Positions 1 through 5,126 are shown, counted from the first letter of the stretch. The stretch is DNA of 5,228 nt from Acidimicrobiales bacterium (GCA_023264135.1 JALQSZ010000127.1:1-5228), one strand, 5' to 3'. Notes: generated from the letters alone by a model not told the origin. Numbers and translations: made by a program.

Positions 1-72
1 GTCGTCGAGTTCGATTTCTTCGATCTTGTACTCGGTATGTGGGGCGTACAGGACGGCGGCTCGTGTCCTCAT
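1..72 (-). CDS. Zn-dependent alcohol dehydrogenase, N-terminal fragment (partial)
   Basis: The first 24 codons of a gene that runs off the left edge on the minus strand. The protein begins MRTRAAVLYAPHTEY and continues with KIEEIELDD. This K/R-A-A-V-L ... I-E-E-I-E-L pattern is the usual first beta-hairpin of medium-chain zinc alcohol dehydrogenases, especially the actinobacterial class III-like and NDMA-dependent group. Such enzymes oxidise alcohols to aldehydes in the cytoplasm with a nicotinamide cofactor. The ATG at 72 is preceded by a clear AAGGAG ribosome site at 79-84. Zinc ligands and the nucleotide-binding motif lie outside the window, so the subfamily and substrate cannot be fixed. 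The gene is divergent from the NMO-family gene and shares a 199-bp regulatory region with it. The assignment rests only on the N-terminus. Confidence 0.78.
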   Translation of the reverse strand, partial: MRTRAAVLYAPHTEYKIEEIELDD

Positions 73-93
73 GGGAACTCCTTGTCAGGGCGA

Positions 94-131
94 AGGGCTG
101 GCCTGTCGGCGCAGCCCTAGCAATCTAGGGC
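94..131. promoter_or_regulatory. Competing inverted repeats upstream of the alcohol dehydrogenase (possible operator or leader structure)
   Basis: A perfect inverted repeat, GCCCTAG-CAAT-CTAGGGC, spans 114-131 (7-bp arms, 4-nt centre). Its left arm also belongs to a second perfect pairing, AGGGCTG (94-100) with CAGCCCT (112-118). The middle element can therefore pair with either flank but not both. On the minus strand a TAGATT hexamer at 122-127 could be the -10 of the dehydrogenase. In that case the 18-bp palindrome would overlap the core promoter and would suit a dimeric repressor of the TetR type. If transcription starts further upstream, the repeats would form alternative hairpins in the leader. 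No -35 with good spacing was found, so the mechanism is inference. Confidence 0.45.
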
Positions 132-208
132 CTCGGCACCATGGACGTGTCAGTTGGCACAGCAAGATCGGAAATCGACGTGCTACATTGTTTTCACATT
201 CGCAGATC

Positions 209-233
209 TTGTGTCGCACGTTTGTGTCGAGCG
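209..233. repeat. Tandem 13-bp direct repeat upstream of the NMO-family gene
   Basis: TTGTGTCGCACG (209-220) is followed at a 13-bp period by TTGTGTCGAGCG (222-233), with 10 of 12 positions identical. It lies 38 bp before the start codon at 272, where an activator or repressor of the NMO-P450 unit, or its -35 region, could sit. No convincing -10 at standard spacing was seen, so the promoter itself is not called. Confidence 0.4.
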
Positions 234-271
234 TGATTAGCGAACGCCATCAATGAATCAAAGGGGAACCC

Positions 272-1393
272 ATGAGCACTCCGATTGCCAAGCGTCTCGG
301 AATCGAATTTCCGATCTTCGCTTTCTCCCATTGTCGAGATGTCGTCGCTGCGGTCACCAACGCCGGAGGTTTCGGTGTGCTCGGTGCCCTTGCGTTCGGG
401 CCTGAACAGCTTGAGATCGAACTTAATTGGATCGACGAACACGTCAATGGCAAGCCCTATGGCGTCGACTTCGCCATGCCGGTGAACTATGTCGGCAAAG
501 GCGGGGGAGACGAGGCGTCGTTCGAATCACTCGACGCAATGATTCCGACGCAACATCGGGACTTCGTCGATCAACTTCTTGCTCGTTACGACGTTCCTGA
601 ATTGCCTCCGGAACTCGAGGGCGGTCCCGTTGCCGCGGCGGGTCTCAATGTTGATCTCATGGGTCCGAGCCAGGTCGAGGTGTGCCTTAATCACCCGAAC
701 GTGAAGATGATCGTGAATGCACTCGGACCGCCCCCGCTTTACGTCATTGAGCGCGCGCACGAAGCCGGGATCCTTGTCGGCGGTCTTGCTGGTTCGAAAG
801 TGCATGCCGAACGCCAGGTTGCAATTGGTGTCGACGTGATCGTGGCGCAGGGAACTGAAGCCGGTGGTCATTGCGGCGAGATTTCCACCATGGTGCTCGT
901 GCCCGAAGTTGTTGATGCTGTTGGTCCCGATATTCCGGTGCTCGCTGCCGGCGGTATCGCCACGGGTCGGCAAATGGCCGCTGCGCTTGCGCTCGGAGCG
1001 CAAGGTGCGTGGACCGGATCGATGTGGCTCACGGTTTCAGAGGCCGATACGAACCCAACGGCACTTGAAAATATGTTGGCGGCCACATCGCGAGACACGG
1101 TTCGATCAAAGGCCATGACGGGCAAGCCCGCTCGTCAGTTGCGTACTGCTTGGACCGACGCGTGGGAATCGCCAGAATCACCGGGCACGTTGCCGATGCC
1201 ACTGCAGGGAATCCTTCATCAAGAAGCCGGACGTCGAACGTTGCGAGTTGGTTCGCGAGAACTTGTTGGGTTCCCTGTTGGTCAGATTGTTGGCCGACTC
1301 AACAAGGTGCGGCCTACCAAAGATGTGATGCGTGAGATGGTCGAAGAATGGATCGACACGACCGAACGTATGGCCTCGATTCTGGGCGACTGA
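272..1393 (+). CDS. Nitronate monooxygenase-family FMN protein (2-nitropropane dioxygenase-like)
   Basis: A 373-residue cytoplasmic TIM-barrel flavoprotein. Family members bind FMN and the characterised ones oxidise alkyl nitronates with oxygen. Visible family motifs: an N-terminal NAGGFGVLGA segment (30-39), AGLNVDLM (123-130), the barrel strand VDVIVAQGTEAGGHCG (187-202) whose H200 matches the catalytic histidine of class I enzymes, and the phosphate-binding VLAAGGIATGRQMAAALALGAQGAWTGS (223-250). A C-terminal SKAMTGKPARQLRTAW (279-294) fits the usual loop. The first strand reads PIFAFSHCRDVV instead of the common Q-x-P/G-M type, so this is a divergent branch and a nitronate substrate is not assured. 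The ATG at 272 has an AAGGGG ribosome site at 261-266. It heads a likely two-gene unit with the downstream P450 and is divergent from the alcohol dehydrogenase. Confidence 0.9.
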   Translation: MSTPIAKRLGIEFPIFAFSHCRDVVAAVTNAGGFGVLGALAFGPEQLEIELNWIDEHVNGKPYGVDFAMPVNYVGKGGGDEASFESLDAMIPTQHRDFVDQLLARYDVPELPPELEGGPVAAAGLNVDLMGPSQVEVCLNHPNVKMIVNALGPPPLYVIERAHEAGILVGGLAGSKVHAERQVAIGVDVIVAQGTEAGGHCGEISTMVLVPEVVDAVGPDIPVLAAGGIATGRQMAAALALGAQGAWTGSMWLTVSEADTNPTALENMLAATSRDTVRSKAMTGKPARQLRTAWTDAWESPESPGTLPMPLQGILHQEAGRRTLRVGSRELVGFPVGQIVGRLNKVRPTKDVMREMVEEWIDTTERMASILGD

Positions 1394-1396
1394 CCA

Positions 1397-1428
1397 AAGA
1401 CCCTGTTCGCGGACCCTTCGTGGGTCTT
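1397..1428 (+). promoter_or_regulatory. Alternative hairpins in the NMO-P450 intercistronic gap
   Basis: AAGACCC (1397-1403) pairs perfectly with GGGTCTT (1422-1428) around an 18-nt loop. A second element, GACCC (1412-1416), can pair instead with GGGTC (1422-1426) around a 5-nt loop. The two stems exclude each other. No run of T follows, so this is a poor intrinsic terminator. It could mark RNA processing, partial attenuation or message stability within the operon. It ends 25 nt before the P450 ribosome site. Confidence 0.35.
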
Positions 1429-1481
1429 GACTGACACAATTGCCGGAACCTTTAGAGGAGTCCCTATGACCGACACATTTG
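1427..1481 (+). repeat. Imperfect in-frame duplication of the P450 start region
   Basis: The 16 bases from 1427 (TTGACTGACACAATTG) match the 16 bases from 1466 (ATGACCGACACATTTG) at 13 positions. The copies lie 39 bp (13 codons) apart in the same frame, so both would encode a start followed by T-D-T. The first copy begins with TTG and has no visible ribosome site, and it overlaps the hairpin arm at 1422-1428. The second copy is the preferred P450 start. Confidence 0.4.
1454..1460 (+). promoter_or_regulatory. Ribosome binding site of the P450 gene
   Basis: AGAGGAG sits 5 nt before the ATG at 1466. It decides the start in favour of 1466 over the in-frame TTG at 1427, which has no such site and would add 13 residues not expected for the family. 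Confidence 0.75.
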
Positions 1482-2701
1482 TTGATGCCCCGAAGTTGCA
1501 CGACGCGAACACCTATACCCACGGAGTTCCGTACGACTACTACCGCTGGCTCCGCGACAACGATCCGGTGGCGTGTCTCGATCATCCGTCGTATCCCGGC
1601 GAAAAGTTGTGGGTTGTCTCGCGCTATGCCGATGTCCAGCAGGTCTCTCGCGATGCGTCGACCTACCGAAATGCCCCGGACCCATTTATGGATGATGGCG
1701 TTAGCGATCCCGCTTCCGGTGGAAGCGATCAGTTGATGATCAGCCTCGACGCTCCGGATCATATGAAGCTGCGCAAGTTGATCAACAAGGGATTTACACC
1801 GAAGCGCGTTGCGCAATTGGGCGACATGCTGCGCACCCGCACGAACGAGATCATTGATGGATTGGCCGATCAAACAAGCGCCGATCTAGTGCACGATCTC
1901 GCCCTGTGGCTTCCACTCCACGTTATTGCCGACATGGTTGGCGTGCCCGAAGAAGATCGCGCGCAGGTGTTTGATTGGACGGAAAAGACCTTTGGATTTG
2001 ATCCGAACGTGACCGCCGAAGAACGCGGCCAGGCGGCGACCGACATGTTCATGTACGCAGACGCGATGTGTGCAGATCGTGCCGATAATCCTCGTGACGA
2101 TCTCATGAGTGTTCTTCTTCACGCTGAAGTCGAAGGGGAGAAGCTCACGGCGTTCCAGATCGAACTCTTTTTCATGCTGTTGCAGAATGCTGGTTCAGAG
2201 ACCACGCGCAACTTGATCACGACCGGAACCCTCGCGCTTCTCCAAAATCGCGATCAGTACGACATCGTTCGCAACGACCTTTCGCTGGTGCCAACCGCGA
2301 TCGAGGAATTGCTTCGTTACGCCACGCCGGTCATCCACTTCACGCGAACTGCATCGGTCGACACCGAACTCGGCGGCAAGCAGATCAAGGCCGGCGAACG
2401 AGTGCTGATGGTCTACGCCTCGGCGAACCGCGACGAGCGGGCCTTCGATAATCCCGATTCGATCAATGTGCGTCGAAATCCCAATGATCACGTTGCCTTT
2501 GGTGCCGGCGGTCCGCACTTCTGTCTTGGTGCCAACCTGGCGCGAATCGAGGGTCGAATCATGTTTGAAGAGATCCTCACTCGCTTCCAAGGTTTGCGTT
2601 TCGTCGGGAATCCCGAGACCTATCCGCGAGTGCATTCGAATCTCATTGATGGCTACGCGCATGTACCGATCGCGTGGGATTCGATCGCGGCTCCTGCCTG
2701 A
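1466..2701 (+). CDS. Cytochrome P450
   Basis: A 411-residue soluble bacterial P450, normal length for the class, with no membrane anchor. It inserts one oxygen atom from O2 into an organic substrate using electrons from a ferredoxin system, which is not encoded here. Landmarks: [17 protein letters not shown] (94-110), whose H99 and R103 lie in the haem-propionate C-helix region. The I-helix oxygen-activation motif AGSETT is at 242-247, and the ExxR motif EELLR ends at R284 with E281. The haem-binding loop [11 protein letters not shown] (345-355) has C353 as the iron ligand. The [11 protein letters not shown]-helix and the overall pattern resemble the actinobacterial clan that holds steroid and branched-lipid hydroxylases (CYP124/125/142-like). 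That placement is by eye, and the substrate is unknown. It lies 72 nt behind the NMO-family gene and is probably co-transcribed with it. A strong stem-loop follows the stop codon. Confidence 0.95.
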   Translation: MTDTFVDAPKLHDANTYTHGVPYDYYRWLRDNDPVACLDHPSYPGEKLWVVSRYADVQQVSRDASTYRNAPDPFMDDGVSDPASGGSDQLMISLDAPDHMKLRKLINKGFTPKRVAQLGDMLRTRTNEIIDGLADQTSADLVHDLALWLPLHVIADMVGVPEEDRAQVFDWTEKTFGFDPNVTAEERGQAATDMFMYADAMCADRADNPRDDLMSVLLHAEVEGEKLTAFQIELFFMLLQNAGSETTRNLITTGTLALLQNRDQYDIVRNDLSLVPTAIEELLRYATPVIHFTRTASVDTELGGKQIKAGERVLMVYASANRDERAFDNPDSINVRRNPNDHVAFGAGGPHFCLGANLARIEGRIMFEEILTRFQGLRFVGNPETYPRVHSNLIDGYAHVPIAWDSIAAPA

Positions 2702-2720
2702 ACCGCTGCCGCAAAACTGA

Positions 2721-2752
2721 AAGAGGGCCGGTCCGCTTTGGCCGGCCCTCTT
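2721..2752. terminator. Bidirectional stem-loop terminator between convergent genes
   Basis: AAGAGGGCCGG (2721-2731) and CCGGCCCTCTT (2742-2752) form a perfect 11-bp GC-rich stem with a 10-nt loop. It begins 19 nt after the P450 stop and lies 25 nt beyond the YceI stop at 2778. The paired A/T ends give a short U stretch on each strand. Its position suggests it ends both transcripts. Confidence 0.85.
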
Positions 2753-2777
2753 CGCGTACGACGTGAGTCGAAAAATC

Positions 2778-3320
2778 TCAGGCCTTGACGGCTTGGGCTT
2801 CGATCTCGATCTTGATCTTTTCGCTGACGAGCGCACCGCCGGTATCGAGCTTCACGTCGAAGTCGAGTCCGAAATCGCGTCGGTTGATCTCGCCGGTGGC
2901 GCTAAAGCCAACTCGCGTGCCACCCCACGGATCGGGGGAGACGCCTTCGAATTCGAGATCGAGTTCAACGGTCTTGGCCACGCCCTTGATCGTGAGTGTT
3001 CCGGTGAGGACATATTCGGCACCGTCGCCGCGAATGCCAGTGCTGACGAAGGTCATGTTCGGGTAGGTCTCGACATCGAAAAAGTCGGCGCTCTTGAGGT
3101 GTCCGTCGCGACCTTCGTCGCCGGTGGTGACTGATCCCATTGCGATGGTGGCTTCCACGGTGGAGGCGAGCTTGTCCGCAGCAATGACGACTGCACCCGA
3201 GACCTCACCAAACGTGCCGCGCACCTTGGTGATGACGAGATGGCGAGCAACGAAGCTGACGGTTGAGTGGCTGGGGTCGATGTTCCAGATTCCTGGAGTG
3301 AGGTCATCGAGGTTTGGCAT
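2778..3320 (-). CDS. YceI-family protein (lipocalin-like)
   Basis: A 180-residue protein covering the whole YceI beta-barrel domain. Family members bind long isoprenoid-type lipids in a barrel; the precise role is mostly unproven. Conserved family segments: GIWNIDPSHSTVSFVARH (10-27), RDGHLKSADFFDVETYPNM (71-89), LTGTLTIKGVAKTVEL (105-120), and GFSATGEINRRDFGLD (138-153). There is no signal peptide, so it should be cytoplasmic, unlike the periplasmic Escherichia coli YceI. The start at 3320 is chosen because AGGAG lies 7 nt upstream and the barrel begins at residue 10. A longer in-frame start at 3356 would place 12 poorly fitting residues ahead. It is divergent from a MarR regulator across a 95-bp gap and is probably controlled by it. 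Confidence 0.93.
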   Translation of the reverse strand: MPNLDDLTPGIWNIDPSHSTVSFVARHLVITKVRGTFGEVSGAVVIAADKLASTVEATIAMGSVTTGDEGRDGHLKSADFFDVETYPNMTFVSTGIRGDGAEYVLTGTLTIKGVAKTVELDLEFEGVSPDPWGGTRVGFSATGEINRRDFGLDFDVKLDTGGALVSEKIKIEIEAQAVKA

Positions 3321-3343
3321 GGGAACTCCTATGGGTTGATTTC

Positions 3344-3392
3344 CTTGTGCTCGCAAGTATTACAGCAAATGCTTGCTATCGCAACTATTGCG
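3344..3392. promoter_or_regulatory. Cluster of GCAA/TTGC half-sites, predicted MarR operator
   Basis: Half-sites occur at 3353 (GCAA), 3365 (GCAA), 3373 (TTGC), 3381 (GCAA) and 3388 (TTGC), plus a weaker TTGT at 3345. They build several dyads: GCAAGTAT/ATGCTTGC (3353-3360 and 3369-3376, 7 of 8 pairs), AGCAA-N4-TTGCT (3364-3377), TTGC-N4-GCAA (3373-3384), and the perfect CGCAA-CTA-TTGCG (3380-3392). The cluster covers the probable -35 and -10 of yceI and the -35 position of marR. Short dyads over core promoters of a divergent marR gene are the typical setting for autoregulation. Binding by this MarR is inference. Confidence 0.6.
3357..3384 (-). promoter_or_regulatory. Predicted promoter of the YceI gene
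   Basis: On the minus strand TTGCGA (3379-3384) and TAATAC (3357-3362) are separated by 16 bp, a plausible -35/-10 pair. Transcription would begin near 3350 and give a leader of about 30 nt carrying the AGGAG site. Both hexamers lie inside the half-site cluster. Confidence 0.45.
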
Positions 3393-3403
3393 CCCACACG
3401 GAC

Positions 3404-3415
3404 TAGGGTGGGGGC
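3404..3415 (+). promoter_or_regulatory. -10 element of a leaderless promoter for marR
   Basis: TAGGGT (3404-3409) fits the TANNNT -10 pattern and is followed by exactly 6 nt before the ATG at 3416, so transcription would begin at or next to the start codon. The G-rich 6-nt spacer could also act as a weak ribosome site. The -35 position (about 3381-3386) falls in the CGCAA-CTA-TTGCG dyad and is a poor hexamer. Confidence 0.5.
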
Positions 3416-3916
3416 ATGGCGTCAACGAAATCACCCCGATCAGAGAACGTCGCTGAGCTGTGGCTGGACGACGAGGAAATGAACACGTGGCTGGCGATGG
3501 TCGAAGTCAACACTGCGATTCAGGCGGCGATCGAAGAAGACCTCGCTCCACACGGGCTTACAAACGGTGACTATGGGGTGCTCGCTCGTTTATCAGATTC
3601 GCTCGATCACCGATTGCGTATGTGCGACCTTGCCGATGCGTTGCACGTGTCTCCATCGGGACTTACTCGCCGGCTCGACGGACTCGTGCGTGAAGGTCTT
3701 GTTGCTCGCGAACCATCTGCTGACGACCGCCGCGTGATGCTTGCCGTACTTACCGATGCCGGGTACGAGAAGTTGCGCGAGGTTGCACCGGATCACGTCG
3801 CGACGGTGCGACGTGTGTTCATCGATCATTTGTCGCGAACGCAGCTTCGAAATGTCGGAGCCGCATTGCGCGCAGTTCAATCGGGTACTTCGGCGCTAAG
3901 CAACGATGAGAAGTAA
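3416..3916 (+). CDS. MarR-family transcriptional regulator
   Basis: A 166-residue protein, typical MarR length. These act as dimeric winged-helix DNA-binding proteins, usually repressors released by small aromatic ligands or oxidation. An N-terminal helical region (about 20-63) and C-terminal helix (about 128-155) form the dimer interface. The winged helix runs LRMCDLADALHVSPSGLTRRLDGLVREGLV (67-96), with SPSGLTRRLDGL as the recognition helix. The wing carries the family D-x-R signature within SADDRRVMLAVLT (101-113). A single cysteine, C70, lies in the helix before the recognition helix; redox sensing is possible but unsupported. The ATG at 3416 agrees with the leaderless -10. An internal ATG at 3479, preceded by GAGGAA, is a weaker alternative that would remove 21 residues. 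The likely targets are itself and the divergent yceI. Its last 21 bp overlap the permease gene. Confidence 0.93.
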   Translation: MASTKSPRSENVAELWLDDEEMNTWLAMVEVNTAIQAAIEEDLAPHGLTNGDYGVLARLSDSLDHRLRMCDLADALHVSPSGLTRRLDGLVREGLVAREPSADDRRVMLAVLTDAGYEKLREVAPDHVATVRRVFIDHLSRTQLRNVGAALRAVQSGTSALSNDEK

Positions 3917-4423
3917 GAGTCCCGCTCCTGAAACAAGTGTCCCGGTGGCGACTCGAGCGATCGCAGCACGTCGGAGAGACCAGCCCCCGATTGCCCCGCC
4001 TGCGTGAAGCGCTGCAGTTGCGAAGACGAAGCCTGCGATATACGCGAGTGGGTTGAGGGCGAATGGTGCCTCAGTGCCATGAGCGATCCCGTGGAGCGCA
4101 CCGAATGCGAGGGCGATGAGCGGAAGCCAGCTCGTGTTTCCTGTCGATCGCAGAGCGAGAAGAACGCCGAGAGCGACAACAGTGATAGCGATAAAGGAAT
4201 CAATGGCCGGAACAGAGAATCCCGCCATTCCCGCAGCACCTCCCGCGACCATTCCACCAACAAAGGCCAGTGGAGTGAACCAAGCGATCCGCTTCGAGTT
4301 GGAAAGCGCAGCCAGCACTCCGACCGAGACCATGGCGAGAAGGTGGTCAATGCCAGTAAACGGATGGAGAAGTCCGTCGTAGAGATTGTGAATCGGTTGT
4401 CCGACGTGGGCGAAGATGGACAC
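3896..4423 (-). CDS. HupE/UreJ-family metal permease (probable nickel/cobalt transporter)
   Basis: A 175-residue integral membrane protein with about six hydrophobic spans (roughly 27-41, 46-68, 72-92, 99-116, 124-143, 156-174). The HupE/UreJ signature HPFTGIDHLLAM (20-31) supplies H20, D26 and H27. A second motif, FGALHGIAHGTE (107-118), supplies H111, H115 and E118, and H140 lies in a later span. Characterised relatives import nickel or cobalt for hydrogenase or urease. No metalloenzyme or maturation gene is in this window, so the metal is uncertain. Unlike many HupE proteins it has no cleavable signal peptide. The GTG start at 4423 is supported by AGGAG at 4429-4433, which lies in the 12-bp gap behind the lipoprotein stop. 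The two genes are in the same frame and probably one operon. Its 3' end overlaps marR by 21 bp on the opposite strand. Confidence 0.88.
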   Translation of the reverse strand: MSIFAHVGQPIHNLYDGLLHPFTGIDHLLAMVSVGVLAALSNSKRIAWFTPLAFVGGMVAGGAAGMAGFSVPAIDSFIAITVVALGVLLALRSTGNTSWLPLIALAFGALHGIAHGTEAPFALNPLAYIAGFVFATAALHAGGAIGGWSLRRAAIARVATGTLVSGAGLLLLIVA

Positions 4424-4428
4424 GATTG

Positions 4429-4433
4429 CTCCT
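4429..4433 (-). promoter_or_regulatory. Ribosome binding site for the permease GTG start
   Basis: On the minus strand AGGAG stands 5 nt before the GTG at 4423 and immediately after the lipoprotein TGA (4436-4438). This supports the GTG as start and suggests coupled translation of the two genes. Confidence 0.7.
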
Positions 4434-4435
4434 GA

Positions 4436-5005
4436 TCAGTTTCCGGCAGTGCCAGCGACGAGCGTACTCACCCGAAAGCCACCGCACGCGCTGTAGGCCG
4501 CAGTGATGGTGAGTGATGCCGTGTTATCCGGCGGGTACACGCGCAGTTGCGCTGAAGTTGGATCGCATTGCGCTCCCAAACCTGCTGCGCTCGTGTGAAG
4601 CGTGGTACTCGCGCTCGCACCAGGAGCAATGGAGATGGTTGCTCCTTCGGAGCCTTCACGAGATGCAGGCTCTCCAATTTGCTTACCGTTGGCATCGAGC
4701 AGAGAAACTCCAGGGAAGCCACGAAGATCGCACGCCTTCGTGCCGGTATTTGTGAGCACGACGATGGTGTAGCGCTGGCCAGCTCCGGATTGAGTTTCTC
4801 CGAGGCCACCTTTAAGTTGATCGGTTGAGCAGTGGGTGCTCGAGGTCGTCGGACTCGTCGCCGGGACAGTCGTTGTGGTTGCTGCAGTCGACGCAGTCGT
4901 CGAGGTGTCTTTCGAAGACGACGCATTGTCTTTGCCTGAGCTGCAGGCGCCAATTCCGGCGGTGAGTACCACGACGAGGGTGATGCCTGCGAGGACGTTT
5001 CTCAT
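4436..5005 (-). CDS. Secreted DUF4232-type lipoprotein of unknown function
   Basis: A 189-residue exported protein. Residues 1-20 are a short signal peptide (MRN then a hydrophobic run to GIGA) and C21 in IGAC is a probable lipidation site. A Ser/Thr-rich linker (about 28-57, with the run TTTT) extends it from the membrane. The rest (58-189) resembles DUF4232: C59 near the start, GQRYTIVVLTNTGTKACDLRGFPGVSLLD (76-104), IAPGASASTTLHTS (126-139), C147, and YSACGGFRVSTLV (171-183). Four cysteines (C59, C92, C147, C174) could make two disulfides outside the cell. This domain is common in actinobacterial envelope proteins and its role is unknown. The ATG at 5005 has no clear ribosome site but has a leaderless-type -10. 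The permease gene follows after 12 nt. Confidence 0.82.
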   Translation of the reverse strand: MRNVLAGITLVVVLTAGIGACSSGKDNASSSKDTSTTASTAATTTTVPATSPTTSSTHCSTDQLKGGLGETQSGAGQRYTIVVLTNTGTKACDLRGFPGVSLLDANGKQIGEPASREGSEGATISIAPGASASTTLHTSAAGLGAQCDPTSAQLRVYPPDNTASLTITAAYSACGGFRVSTLVAGTAGN

Positions 5006-5017
5006 GAACCGAGGCTA
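5006..5017 (-). promoter_or_regulatory. -10 element of a leaderless promoter for the lipoprotein gene
   Basis: On the minus strand TAGCCT (5012-5017) is followed by exactly 6 nt (CGGTTC) and then the ATG at 5005. No purine-rich ribosome site lies in the gap, so the transcript probably begins at the start codon. The -35 region is unremarkable. Confidence 0.5.
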
Positions 5018-5090
5018 CGGGCAGGCCGAAGAGTTCGCAGGGATAGACGTGCACCGGGCAGGGGAGATGTGGGACATGATGTGAGGACTC

Positions 5091-5105
5091 GCCCCGAGTT
5101 GGGGC
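5091..5105 (+). promoter_or_regulatory. Small GC hairpin upstream of the acyl-CoA ligase
   Basis: GCCCC (5091-5095) pairs with GGGGC (5101-5105) around a 5-nt loop, 21 nt before the ligase start. It may be a leader stem or an operator half. The stem is short and could be chance. No convincing promoter was found in 5018-5126. Confidence 0.25.
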
Positions 5106-5126
5106 CGTTCTTCAAGGGGGAGACCA

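Noticed and set aside
26..256. Plus-strand open frame of 76 codons across the dehydrogenase start and divergent promoter region
   Set aside because: It is antisense to the dehydrogenase start and runs through the inverted repeats. The product has no recognisable features and there is no ribosome site.
1427..1465. TTG at 1427 as the P450 start
   Set aside because: It is in frame but has no ribosome site and overlaps a hairpin arm. ATG 1466 has AGAGGAG at proper spacing and gives a normal P450 N-terminus.
1178..1873. Long minus-strand open frame of 231 codons across the NMO-P450 junction
   Set aside because: It lies opposite two genes with strong family motifs, has no ribosome site and shows no recognisable domain. 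It is a shadow of codon bias on the other strand.
2195..2836. Minus-strand open frame of 213 codons opposite the P450 and crossing the terminator
   Set aside because: It runs through the perfect stem-loop and overlaps the yceI end. The protein is Arg/Ser-rich without family features.
3321..3356. Extended YceI N-terminus starting at 3356
   Set aside because: It would place the coding start at or upstream of the predicted transcript start and add residues outside the YceI domain. ATG 3320 has AGGAG.
3353..3392. Repeated GCAA/TTGC units as a CRISPR or mobile-element end
   Set aside because: The units are only 4-5 bp, face in alternating directions and lack spacers. A regulator-binding array explains them better.
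4004..4435. Plus-strand open frame of 143 codons opposite the permease
   Set aside because: Composition is dominated by charged and Ser residues that mirror the antisense of membrane-protein codons. There is no domain and no ribosome site, and the permease motifs on the other strand are convincing.
4826..4925. Thr/Ser-rich coding stretch as a DNA repeat array
   Set aside because: Codons vary through the stretch. It is a low-complexity linker behind the lipobox, normal for exported actinobacterial lipoproteins.
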